Source of the DNA: Piezodorus guildinii
Lineage: Eukaryota > Arthropoda > Insecta > Hemiptera > Pentatomidae
Length of the DNA: 64,000 nt
Direction of reading: 5' to 3'
NCBI GenBank assembly: GCA_023052935.1
Contig: CM041298.1
Coordinates: 64,877,838-64,941,837 of the forward strand
Under the pieces are notes generated by a model. The model made no database searches, was not told where the DNA came from, and was given only the letters and a program-made list of their open reading frames with translations. Each line of letters begins with the position of its first letter. The first letter of the stretch is position 1. Below are positions 20,730 through 32,224 of the stretch, in pieces. The position numbers and the translations under genes were made by a program.

Positions 20730-23421
20730 GTGTAAAGCCGCTAGCGATAGTCTTGTGGAATGCTAATGGCTTGCATAACCATCGTGACGAACTGGACTTA
20801 TTTCTTCACGACAACCACATTGACATAGCACTACTCACTGAAACTCACTTCACACAACGATCACATTTTCACATACGTGACTACATCACTTATAGATCTG
20901 ACCATCCCGACAACACTTCCCATGCTGGGTCATGCATCCTTATCCATAAGTCCTTACCTCATTCCCTTATTCCCTCTACTCCAACTGATGCCATACAATC
21001 AACCTCGGTAGCCATTTCAACTCGTCCTTTCCATCTTACACTCTCAGCTGCATACTGTCCTCCTGGTAACTCTCTTTCTTATAACCAACTTGAATCCCTC
21101 TTCCGATCCTTAGGACCGCGCTTCATTGCTGGAGGAGACTATAACGCTAAGCACCAACGATGGGGTTGCCGGACATCCAACTCCCGTGGTAATGTCCTTT
21201 CTCGCATCTCTACCTCCAATTGCTATACTATCCTTTCTCCTATGAGCCCAACATATTGGCCAACTTCCCTCAAAAAACGTCCTGATATCCTTGATATATT
21301 CGTTTCCTCTCAGATATCTTCCTCCCAATCCACAATCAAAACCCTAAATGACCTGTCATCTGATCTTAGCCCAGTTCTTCTTGCCTTGCACTCGAGCCTT
21401 GTTCCTAGACCTACCATTCCCACTCTGATTACAGGACGAGTGGACTGGGACGGATTTAGAAGTGACTTGGAAGACAAACTGGACTTAAAAATCCCACTTA
21501 AGACTAAACACGATATTGATAAAGCCGTTAAACAACTTACTGACTCAATTAGTAGTAGCATACTCGACAATACTACAACCATTAATAATACTAACTCACA
21601 GGAGACTACCCTGCCACAGCACATTCGAATCTTGCTAAGGGAAAAACGCAGGGCAAGATCGAAGTGGCATAGGACTAGATATCCGTCAGACAAAACTTAT
21701 TGTAATAAACTGACTAACAGACTAAAATCAGAAATCCGAAAAATTAAAATTCAAAACTTACTCAACTTCACTGAAAAACTTACTATTACAGACAGATCAT
21801 TATGGATGACGACAAAAAAGCTACTGAAGTTCAAAGACTGTAATCATCCACTCCTAACTGATTTCCGTATCTGGACAAGATCTGATGAAGAGAAGGCCCA
21901 GATATTCGGTCAGCACCTATTCCGAACCTTTAATCCACATCCAGATATCCATAATCCCGGTCACATTAAGTTTATAGAAGATGAGCTAGATATCCCACTC
22001 CAATTGGTCCTTCCTCCCAAAGCCTTCCATCCGTCAGAAATATCTAGCATTATTCAAAGTTTACCATCCCGCAAAGCTCCTGGGCATGATCTTATAACTT
22101 CCCATATTTTAAAACTACTTCCTCGAAAAGCTATCCTCTATCTCACTTACATATATAATTCCGTACTCCGCTCCACGTACTTTCCTACTTCCTGGAAATT
22201 ATCCATTGTCAAAATGATACCCAAACCTCAGAAACCGCCAGAAAATCCATCTTCTTACCGTCCTATCTCACTTTTACCAATCATGGGCAAAATCTTAGAG
22301 AAGCTTATACTGAAACGTCTATATCCCATCCTAGATACTAATTCCATTATTCCTGATCACCAGTTTGGATTCAGAACGTCCCACTCCACTATCCAGCAAT
22401 GTCATCGTGTGGTGGACGTTGTCTCGTCTACATTGGAGCGCGGCTTGTATTGCACGGGAGCCTTCCTCGATGTGGAACAGGCCTTTGACCGAGTCTGGCA
22501 CCCAGGATTGCTTTACAAGCTCCGCAAATTCCTCCCTCCTACATACTTCCTTATCATCCAGTCCTACCTCACTGGCAGATCCTTCAAAGTAAATCATAAT
22601 AATTCCTATTCATCCATTTTTAGTCAGTTTGCTGGTGTTCCTCAAGGCTGTATCCTAGGACCCATCCTTTACACAGTTTATACAGCTGATATCCCATCCC
22701 ATCCTAACACTTTCCTTTCTACCTATGCTGATGACACATGTGTGTTATCAGTCAATGCTGATCCAACTATTGCCTCTCAAACTCTCCAATCCCACATCAG
22801 AGACCTTGAAGTATGGTGTCAGAACTGGAGAATTAAAATAAATGCCAACAAATCCAGCCAAATTACCTTTACCCTTCGTCGTAAACCAATGACATCCTGC
22901 CCTACTGTCTCCTTCAATAATACTCCTCTTGTCCCGGTTGAACAGATCCGATATCTAGGACTACACCTTGACAAACGCCTTACATGGAACCCTCATACAA
23001 GACTGAAACGACAAGAAACTGCACGACGTTTTCGACTACTTCAACACTTACTAGACAAACGTTCCAATCTTCCACTTAACTACAAAAGGCTCATCTACAT
23101 GACTATCATACGGCCTATATGGACTTACGGAGTAGAGCTTTGGGGCTCTACTAAACCATGAAATTCTTCCCGTATCCAATCCCTACAATCCAAAATCCTG
23201 CGTAAAATCCTCAATGCTCCTTATTTTGTAACTAATAAACTGATCCACAAAGACCTTAATATTCCGTATGTTGCTGATTTGGCCCGATCTAGATACCATT
23301 CCTTTCATGACAAACTCCATTCCCACCCTAATCCTCTAGTTTCAATCCTTTCTTCCTCTTCAATTCCCGACAATCCTCCAAGGCGTCTGAAAAGGAGATG
23401 GCCCCGAGACCTTCTAGTTTA
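20726..23421 (+). pseudogene. LINE ORF2: endonuclease and reverse transcriptase, one nonsense codon
   Basis: An almost intact ORF2 of about 900 codons. Residues 1-230 are an APE-type endonuclease (LLTETHF, AGGDYNAKH, SSDLSPV). The normally histidine-bearing SDH motif reads SDL, so nicking activity is doubtful. RT follows, with GFRTSHSTIQQ, FLDVEQAFDRVWHPGLL, GVPQGCILGPILY, the TYADDTCVL catalytic box near residue 665, and YLGLHLDKRLTW. A TGA at 23,159-23,161 interrupts the C-terminal region. The same frame then runs on to TAA at 23,419-23,421 through the conserved PRRLKRRWPRDLL end. ORF2 would nick target DNA and copy LINE RNA. No RNase H domain, as usual for Jockey. Confidence 0.9.
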
Positions 23422-24235
23422 AAATAGTTACAGGAGTGCTACCATTGGGTAGTTCTTCTACAAGTCTCTTCCATGTCATTTTTCTAATATCATATTTACT
23501 TGATGTATTTTTTTGAGTACAGTTGTAAATTTCAATAAATTATGTTTAAAAAAAAAAAAAAAAAAAAAAAAAATTGGAATTTCATATTTAAGACAACTAT
23601 ACTCTCGAGATATTACAGAAACTTTTTCATCAAAATCAGCTGACCGGAATATCTACTTTATACTATGCATTTTGCACCATTTTACAATTTTATCAGAAAC
23701 GGCTTGAGCGATTTCAATTAAACTCTATGCATCGATGTAAAATTTGATGGGCTTAAATATGATGTAGCTTTCATTCTGATTGAAATATTATGACAAAGCC
23801 TAAATGCCGATATTTCTTTCTCTAAATTACCTTTGATTTTGTAGATTTGAATAAAAATTTGGAACATCATCTTATTAGCATTGACAAATATGTAAGTTGA
23901 GCCAATTCGATAAACAACTAAAGGAGAAAACTGAAAAAATATTTTTTTAATGCAATTTTTTGTTTTTGAACATAAGAACAGTAATATAGATGTATGATAT
24001 ACCGTTTGAAAGCTAAAGATTTTAGAAAAAATATCATCAAATATTAAAAATATTATTAAATATTATAAATAATATTATACACAAGCTTTTAAAAGCTATT
24101 AGAGAGTGGTGAAAAGCCGATAAAACTAATTTTTGTAGATAAAGATACAATAGATTATTTAATAAAACACATGTTTTTATTGAAGTTCAAAATAATTAAT
24201 AGTTTAACAATTTATTTGTATCTTTAAGTGTATTT

Positions 24236-24524
24236 GGGATCACTTGTAGCTGGGTGGTTAGCATAACAGCCTCCTATGCCAAAGGTTACGGGTTCAAATC
24301 CGCAGGTGGTCCTAGGATTGTTTAATAGGAGTAAAAAATCCTTAGTTACGCCGTCCTTCGGAGGGTACGTTAAAAGGTGGTCCCGAGCCTGTGCAATATC
24401 AGGTACTCGTTAAAGTCCTGTTATCCCTATCCTAATAAAACCTAAATAGGCAAAACTTAGGACTCCCATCGTAGCATCGTCCGATTAGCCATAGTAGCAT
24501 AAAGTGACGTTAAATAAACAAATA
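24236..24524 (+). mobile_element. SINE family S1 (tRNA-derived), full copy
   Basis: The tRNA-like head starts GGGATCACTTGTAGCTGGGT. It has an A box (TAGCTGGGTGGTTAGCAT) and a B box (GGGTTCAAATCC). The first seven bases pair with the acceptor half TGGTCCT. The body contains CGTCCTTCGGAGGGTACG and GGTGGTCCCGAGCC and ends in AATAAACAAATAAA. Flanking duplications AAGTGTATT lie at 24,226-24,234 and 24,525-24,533. Inserted in family A copy A9. Transcription would be by RNA polymerase III from the A and B boxes, and mobility would depend on a LINE. Confidence 0.85.
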
Positions 24525-24600
24525 AAGTGTATTAAAAATTCTTAAATTGATTTTAATAACGGAGATAAGTGAAAGTCGTGTGTAGCGCACCAGATTTTTT

Positions 24601-25849
24601 TTTCGTGTCATTTTTTTTTTTTTTCTAAAGGACGCTTCATTTTCACTTCTCTTTAACCGTTATTGTTAATTTGTTTGTTGATGTAACTATTGCATAATTT
24701 TCTTATTATCCCTATAACGCTTAAACATAATTTAATTTTTTTTTTATTTGTCTCCTTTGAATCAAAGTTCGCAAATACAACAGGATTTTTTAATCAGAGG
24801 AGAGGATCTTCCCCGTGTATTTCTTATTTATAATTAAAAAGTAAAGTTTTAAAAAATTAACAGACTGCTGCGCATGCGCCAGTCTAGAGCATGTTGGTAA
24901 CGTTACTATTGTTACGAAATCGAAGAAGTTTTCACTTCAAAAATTTTGATGGTTGATTATTTTTTTTTACTATACTTCATCCTTCAACAAACTAAATATC
25001 TCCCTGACTGACAAAAGCAGTAATTTATAGACAGACATATCCAAGATATTTGTCTTTCAAGGTGAGGAAGTTAAATTTTCTTTCCATCTCTTGTCCCAAA
25101 TAAATTTATCTGTTCTGGATTAATCTTTTAGCCTCTTCCTCCATTACTAAATTCGCTTACTTCCAGAGATAATTGACTTAAATACTAAAGAGAAGACTCT
25201 GCTGGGTTCAAAGCTGGCGAGTTGGGCGGAAACATAATATCATTCTCCTAATTATTCCAAGGCGAGGTATTTGCTGGAAAAGCTTCCTATCAGGGCCCTC
25301 CCACCCTCCGCAGATTTCACGTTCCGACGATTTACAAATACTTCTATTTACAGCCAAAAGCTTATGTGAAAAGCTCTCTCGTTATTGGCAGCTTTTGTTT
25401 TTGAAAATGAAATATTAGCAACAATGATCTGTGACAAACCTTTGGTGTCAATGAAATTGGATATTACAGACCACTTCGATTTGTTTCAGTTGCATTAAAC
25501 ACGCAAATGGATTTGTTAACTGATATCAAACGGTTAAATAAAACATTTGTGTAGCTACCCTTTGAATCATAACACATAATTTTGGAGAGGTCGAAAGCTT
25601 TGATATCAACCTAATCTTTATATTACTATTATTCCTCTCGAATATCAATTTGCTTTTGAAGTGTTGACCGACCTAAACATGTTGTTTTCCATTTAGCTTT
25701 ATAATGAAACATTTATTGAAATAAACAATTTATATATGGTTTAATTATTATGAAACCGTTCTTTCCTATAAACATTAATTTTTTTGTTATATCATCAGTT
25801 ATTTTAAATCAACTTAAACTAATTTTACGTTCATCTACATATATATGAA
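24601..25849. other. No gene recognised
   Basis: Apparently single-copy sequence with two GC-richer stretches (about 24,865-24,925 and 25,190-25,330). No convincing open frame, splice-bounded exon or repeat. Could be intronic or intergenic host DNA. Confidence 0.4.
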
Positions 25850-27935
25850 ACATATTAAGTCATTGGGCTGTAGTTAATAAGTTAAAACTAAATGTTGAAA
25901 AAACAAAATCTATTGTAATAGGATCCCATCACCTCATGAAAACTGTTCTACATATCCCAACCCTATACCTAAATAGTAATCCCAAAAAAAAATCCTAAAA
26001 ATCATATTTCTGAAATCTCTCGTCGTACCTTTCCAACCTTAAACCCACTGTATTCTCTCCGTCACATATTCCCGCATGAGACCCTAAAACTCCTAGTTAC
26101 CTCTCTAATATTTCCTCGCGGTAAAAATAAAACGCCTAATTCATTCCTTTGCTCGATTCATCTTCGGGGTCCCTAGATACACCTCTTTATCCCAATTTAT
26201 GGCGAGTTCAAGTAGCTTAACCTTTCCAATCGTCGCAAGTATTTCCTTTACCAAGTTATCCAATCCCGCCGTCCATCATACATTTTTGACCTCCAACAGT
26301 TCAAATCCTCTGTCCATCCCCGTTTTACACCCTCCAGGCCTTAATCTCCCGTCGTACTTTTTCAACCTTAAAGCGACTGTATTCCCTCTGTCTCTAATAT
26401 TTCCCCACTTCGACTATTGCTGTACAGTATATGATGGTGTTTCTGGGGTTCTCGAGGTAAAAATAAAACGCTTAATTATTTACTTTGTTAGATTCATCTT
26501 CGGGGTCCCTAGATACACCTCTTTATCCCAATATTATGGCGAGTTCAAGTAGCTTAACCTTTCCAATCGTCGCAAGTATTTCCTTTACCAAGTTATCCAA
26601 TCCCGCCGTCCATCATACATTTTTGACCTCCAACAGTTCAAATCCTCTGTCCATCCCCGTTTTACACCCTCCAGGCCTTCAGATTTATACATAGATTAAC
26701 ATAATCTCCCGTCGTACTTTTTCAACCTTAAAGCGACTGTATTCCCTCTGTCTCTAATATTTCCCCACTTCGACTATTGCTGTACGGTATATTATGGTCT
26801 TTCTGGGGTTCTCGAGGTAAAAATAAACGCTTAATTATTTGCTTTGTTAGATTCATCTTCGGGGTCCCTAGATACACCTCTTTATCCCAATATTATGGCG
26901 AGTTCAAGTAGCTTAACCTTTCCAATCGTCGCAAGTATTTCCTTTACCAAGTTATCCAATTCCGCCGTCCATCATACATTTTTGACCTCCAACAGTTCAA
27001 ATCCTCTGTCCATCCCCGTTTTACACCCTCCAGGCCTTCAGATTTATACATAGATTAACATAATCTCCCGTCGTACTTTTTCAACCTTAAAGCGACTGTA
27101 TTCCCTCTGTCTCTAATATTTCCCCACTTCGACTATTGCTGTACGGTATATTATGGTCTTTCTGGGGTTCTCGAGGTAAAAATAAAACGCTTAATTATTT
27201 GCTTTGTTAGATTCATCTTCGGGGTCCCTAGATACACCTCTTTATCCCAATATTATGGCGATTTCAAGTAGCTTAACCTTTCCAATCGTCGCAAGTATTT
27301 CCTTTACCAAGTTATCCAATTCCGCCGTCCATCATACATTTTTGACCTCCAACAGTTCAAATCCTCTGCCCATCCCCGTTGTACACCCTACAGGCCTTCA
27401 TATTTATACATAGATTAACATAATCTCCCGTCGTACTTTTTCAACCTTAAAGCGACTGTATTCCCTCTGTCTCTAATATTTCCCCACTTCGACTATTGCT
27501 GTGCGGTATATGATGGTGTTTCTAGGGTTCTCGAGGTAAAAATAAAACGCTTAATTATTTGCTTTGTTAGATTCATCTTCGGGGTCCCTAGATACACCTC
27601 CATATCCCAATTCTATGGCGAGTTGAAGTGGCTTTACCCTTCCAATCGTCGCAAGTATTTCCTTGCGTCATTCCTTTACCAAGCTATCCAATCCCGCCGT
27701 CCATCATACATTTTTGACCTCTTACAATTCAAATCCTCTGTCCATCCTCGTTGTACACGCTGCAGGTCTTCGGATTTATACTGTACGGCCCACCGAACTG
27801 CACATTTTGACAGATCCTTTCTCATTCGATCCTCTAACCTATAGAATTCTATCTCTCTTTTCATCCGTCACTCCAACTCTCTTTCTACCTTCAAATCCCG
27901 CATATTTAATCACTTAATGAATATCCAGGCTTAAT
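25850..27935 (+). pseudogene. LINE RT relic whose 3' part is tandemly amplified
   Basis: From about 25,860 the reading NKLKLNVEKTKSIVIGSHH is the RT segment just after the catalytic box. Then come the repeated copies of the C-terminal region (FIFGVPRYTSL..., NRRKYFL, SRRPSYIFDL, SSVHPR), and at 27,780-27,917 the true C-terminus (FDRSFLIRSSNL..., FKSRIFNHL in another frame). This C-terminal pattern is common in Jockey/CR1-like LINEs. Many frameshifts and stops; no tail clearly seen, although the region ends in AT-rich sequence near 27,935. Confidence 0.65.
26014..27780. repeat. Five tandem units of about 360 bp derived from a LINE
   Basis: The anchor AATCTC(C/T)CGTCGTAC recurs at 26,014 (first unit, diverged), 26,343, 26,703, 27,062 and 27,422. 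This gives unit lengths of 329, 360, 359 and 360, with a last unit that runs into the LINE end. The inner units are nearly identical, including 'CTTCGGGGTCCCTAGATACA'. The first and last are more diverged. Three units carry the same 69-codon open frame (26,485; 26,844; 27,204), which is not the LINE frame and probably means nothing. Confidence 0.9.
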
Positions 27936-28189
27936 AGAATTGTAAATATTTCTTTTTTATATCAATAATTATTAACTTGTTTAAATGTATTTAATTTACT
28001 CTAAACCTCCTAAGCAAATTTTTGTACATTCAGTATATTTTATTCTAAAAGGGACACGTCCCAGGATATTAACCATTTTATTTATTATTATTATAGTAAA
28101 GGAGAGTATTGGTAAATTTTTTGAATTCCAGTTTTCAACAGAAATATACGTTTGTCAGGTCTGTGTGAAGTCTAGTTTGAAAACAATAA

Positions 28190-28360
28190 CTTGTATAAAA
28201 CTGAAATTTCATATTTTAAAAGCGTACAGGCCTGAAATGTTACAGTAACTTTTTCGTCGAAATTGGCTCACTAGAAGTTTAAACCATGCATTTACCGTCT
28301 TTCTACGATTTTCTCAAAACAAAATTTTTGATTAAACTCGCTTTATCGATGTAAAATAAA
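28190..28360 (+). repeat. Family A fragment A10
   Basis: Core fragment with AAACTGAAATTTCATATT, CCATGCATTTACCGTC and TTAAACTCGCTTTATCGATG. Both ends are lost. Confidence 0.55.
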
Positions 28361-28636
28361 ACATACACCTACACACACGCATATTTATATAGTATTAGTA
28401 TATATAGTATATAGTATATTTGGTAAGTTCTCGACTGTTGATAATTTAAGTTTCTATTTTTCTCAGATTTCAGTCAATTAACAATTTTAAGCGACGTTTC
28501 GAGAATTTATTGTTCTTAAAATCATGCCTTAACAGTGGAAAAACAGAACATTAATATTATTATACAATAATTAATATATGATGTTATTGTTAGAGATATA
28601 GAAAAGAATACATTGAACAATTAATACTCATACAGT

Positions 28637-29085
28637 ACGTAAATAGATATTTTAATTAGAATTTACATTAAAGATATTATTATAAATTTACATACAATTT
28701 TGAACAAAATAGTGTCTTAGACCACAAACTTTGAAAGAACTCTAAAGATACAAAGGAATAGTTCAAGTATATTTAAAAAAAAAAAAAAAAATTGTTTCCT
28801 TTTTATTGATTTTCGCATGTATTTTGTGATATAATTATTGGTTTCCCCGAGTTGAGCAGAAGTGTAGTAATTAATAATATTGCTATGAACAATATAAAAA
28901 GTCCAAGATATTCGCTATCTTCTAACAGGTATACTTGATAGAAGTATACCTGAATTATTCCTTTGTATCTTCAGCGTTCTTTCAAAGTTTGTGGTCTACA
29001 CATATGGCTATTAAAAACACTATTTGTCCAAAATTGTAAGCAAATATATAATAATATCTTTAATGTAAATTCTAAACAATCGGGT
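28637..29085. repeat. Inverted-repeat element (family D), copy 1
   Basis: The arm at about 28,653-28,770 (AGAATTTACATTAAAGATAT ... ACCACAAACTTTGAAAGAAC) is matched in reverse complement by about 28,945-29,080. The right arm has about 18 extra bases. The central part (28,790-28,920; GAGCAGAAGTGTAGTAATTA, CCAAGATATTCG) recurs at 35,085-35,230. Looks like a small non-autonomous hairpin element. No terminal target duplication identified. Confidence 0.55.
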
Positions 29086-30120
29086 GCGTATTTCTTGAAA
29101 ATTTCTAAAGTTGAATTTTCGGTCCATTATTTTTTTTTTTGTGTCTTTATTATGAAATCTGATCTGTTGTAGCACTCAGCAGAGATTGATTCGGTGTAAT
29201 TATCAAAATAATTAATTCCGTTATTAATTAATAAAAAATAATACCTAATTATTCCAGAAATCCGAAAGTGAGCTAATGACGATCTAGTGGTGAGCCAATA
29301 ATGAATCGGCGAGCCAATGATTTTCGGAATGATCTCCCGAAGGTTTTTGAACGTCTAAAAGGGTTATGACAGTCTTCGCCTCTTACATCTGTTAAATATT
29401 TTAAAAAATTCTCCTAATAAGATCAGCACCTGATTTGAGTACGATAAAATGTGAACCAGAATATTTCTTCATACCAGAGCAGTAGGTTCAAAGGAAAAAT
29501 ACAAAACAACCGTTTCATCATTGGTGCGCCTTGTGTGGGGTGTGCTAATGACGGGTGCGTCAATGACGAATCGAAGGTTTTCCAATAAGTTTTCTCTCCA
29601 AAACAAAGTATCAAAATAAAGAACTACGTCAATATACTCAGTAAGCTGAACCCTATCACGGAAAAATAGAAAATTAATCAATTAAAAATAACTAGCAGAG
29701 GTTGAGTGGGTGCGACAAATGACAGCCAATAAAATACTCTCACTCACTAGCGTACGTCTTCCCTCCCTGTCACTGTGAAAGATACAGAAGGCGGTTATAA
29801 ACCTCTTGGTTGGCTTGCCAAAGATATAACGGCTTTTGCGAGCCTTTTCCCGCCTTTTTATGGCTTGAAGGGAGATCACGGCGCCAAAAACCGTATGGAT
29901 GCGCCAATGACGCAAAATTCCTTGGAGATTTCAGTTTTATTTATTTGAAACGGAAATAACCGTTTTCTAAACCTGCGATTCTCTATTCTGAAACTATTCC
30001 GTGTATGTGTGAACGCAATGGACCAAACAAGTAAAATCTTTTCAGCAACTTGACTGGTACCACGTTGAAGTTGGCAAAGTCTGATTTGTACAGGCTGAGC
30101 CAATGATTTTGCGAACATTT
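29086..30120. other. No gene recognised; recurring GCCAATGA-type motifs
   Basis: Several short open frames but no known domain. The words GAGCCAATGATTTT, GCGCCAATGACG, GCGTCAATGACG and GCTAATGACG recur at about 29,289, 29,312, 29,541, 29,556, 29,902 and 30,095. 'AATAACCGTTT'-like words lie between them. This may be an old decayed tandem repeat. Confidence 0.3.
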
Positions 30121-32222
30121 ATTCAAAATTTTCACACAGGAATAATTCATTGATTTGAACTTATGAATGTGAACCAAGTAGTGCAGAAAAATGTCTACCA
30201 GAAAAGAAAACAAAGTTGGAAAATAACCACTTTCAGTACGAGGAAAATGGACAGCGTTTGTACGTTTCATTGAGAATGGCCCATATATATATGCGTGTGT
30301 TAGGTGTATGTATGTATTTTTGTATTCATAATATACAGTATAATTTGTTAATTTTTAAATGAAGTATTGACTTAATAGCTAGAAAATTAATATTTTATGT
30401 ACATTTATATTATTCTTAGGGGACTAGCTGTCTCAGGATAAAAATTATTTTTCATTTCAATTCATATAGTTATTTGGAAACAATAAACCATTGTATAATA
30501 ATTTGAAGCGTATTTTAAAATCATCTCTTGACAGCCACTTAAATCATGTACATTCAGATGCTATCTGGATTCTTCATTATTTTTTCGAAAACTATATTTA
30601 AACAGATCCTGATTTACAACGGGGGAAACAATAGCCGAAATAATCTTATTTATGAAGTATTTAGTTCATTAGTTGGGGGTTAGAGGGCAGCGCCGTGCAG
30701 TTGTTGAGTGCTTTTTGTTGGATTTTGTTAGCGAGGTGAGGATGGGTTGTGGGGTGGAAGCACCAACCGCACACAATGGCATTGTTCTCCAACTTGGGCT
30801 TCTTCAGGGACCTCATTAACCTCAATAATATCCCATTCCTCTGTCTTAAAATACATTAAGTTTATCGCAAGTCAAAAGTTCCAAAAGATCCTTAAAATTA
30901 TTTCATAAACACTCCGCCTGAGTTCAAAGAATGAAAAAGGATTGATCAAATAACGTGACTTGTACGCTATGGGTCTGCCTCTTAATAGAGAGAAGTTATC
31001 GAGGATTTAAAAGTAATTTATATTTATTTCTCGAAATGTATTAATGAATTTACCAGAAAATATTGACTTTTTCAATCAAATTCATAATTGAGATGTTGAT
31101 TTCCAAAAAACCTTCCTAATACAACATTACCGATAACTAACGTCTTTATACTGTTAATTATTAAGTTATGTATATTTCCTTATTCTCCTTCTGAGAAATA
31201 TCTTTCGTTGTTGGTTAATTAGATTGATTATCTGTTCTTCATAAAAAAAAAAAATATTCAAAGAACAATTTATCTATTAATGGCACTATAATAAGAAAGT
31301 ATGTAATTATGAAGTTAGTACTTTTATTTACAATTTGTGTGAATTTAGCAAATTTGTCTATATTATTAACTATGTGTAAACAATATTTAAACTATAGAGT
31401 CTGATCAATAAATAACTTTTAAGCTATTGTTTTACTTAAAAAAATCTACAATTAAGTTAGATCAGACACGGTTTTTCTCTCATATTTAGCAAGTTCGGGG
31501 AATGCTAATTCCAACTGTATACTGGATCAAATACCATTATTTTATTAAATTAAAATTTGCTTGACTAAATTTATTTTGCTTCAAGAAGTAATAATAATAC
31601 AAAAACTTAATTTAATTGACAGCCAACAAGAATCAAAGCGACGCAACTAAGTTGTTTAAAACGCCCTAAAAAATGATTATTAGTTTAAAAATATTGATCA
31701 TAATAATAGCAGTGATTCAAGACGTACTAAGCGAATCAATAAAAATACACAAAATGAAGAAAACAATATATTAATGGTGATATTACGGGGTTAGGTGCTT
31801 CTACTGTATATTAGGAAACATAGTAGTATCCTTTTGTAAGGAAATGAAAGGAAAGGTTATATCTGTTTACAGAGGATAGAGTATCTTTTGGAAGAAAATG
31901 TTTTTAGCACCTTTTGGAATGAAATGTTTTTTTAGATAAAATCTGATGATAAATTAAGATAAAACTAAACTATTATAATACAAACATGTCAAAATATCAA
32001 TGTCTATAAAAAAATGTCCTTTAGTACCTTTTGGAAATCAACGTCTCAATTACTTTCACTTACCTACTACTCTTACTACAATATATATGAATGTGTAGTA
32101 GAATAGAATAGAACTGAACAAAGCATATTTATGACCTGTTACTCTCTTACAATTAACAGGAATCGTACATACATCTATAATTAACCTTGAGTCAGGTCTT
32201 TTTCGTCTGTAATTATTATACA
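30121..32222. other. No gene recognised; one GC-richer island
   Basis: Mostly AT-rich. At 30,680-30,830 a GC-richer block reads on the minus strand as about 47 codons from an ATG near 30,821 (MRSLKKPKLENNAIVCGWC...), with no domain I know. The rest has no supported feature. Confidence 0.3.
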
Positions 32223-32224
32223 TA

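Larger units (their letters stand above)
20364..23570 (+). mobile_element. Jockey-type LINE, 3.2 kb, truncated in ORF1
   Basis: The 12-bp duplication AAATTGGAATTT at 20,352-20,363 and 23,571-23,582 borders the element, and a poly(A) tail ends it at about 23,549-23,570. The target is family A sequence. The element retains the last part of ORF1 and all of ORF2. It is close kin to the longer element at 36,365-41,147, with the same ORF order, the same ATGA-type junction and the same C-terminal PRRLKR.WPRD block. Confidence 0.9.
19800..24600 (+). repeat. Family A copy A9, split by a LINE and a SINE
   Basis: The left part (about 19,800-20,363) is rearranged. It starts with a reverse terminus, TACACACGACTTTCACTT, and just before the LINE reads CGAAAAGTCC..AAATTGGAATTT, matching the family A core. 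After the LINE it resumes at 23,571 with TTGGAATTTCATATTTAAG and runs to 24,234. The S1 SINE follows, and it ends from 24,525 with AAATTCTTAAATTGA..GATAAGTGAAAGTCGTG. The pieces join correctly when the inserts are removed. Confidence 0.75.

Noticed and set aside
24236..24315. Functional tRNA gene
   Set aside because: The head folds like a tRNA, but the sequence continues into a SINE body and tail flanked by TSDs, and related heads occur at 4.4 kb. The same reasoning applies at 14.3, 50.4 and 57.6 kb.
26485..27413. Repeated 69-codon proteins in the LINE-derived array
   Set aside because: They are identical because the DNA repeats. The LINE-related reading lies in another frame.
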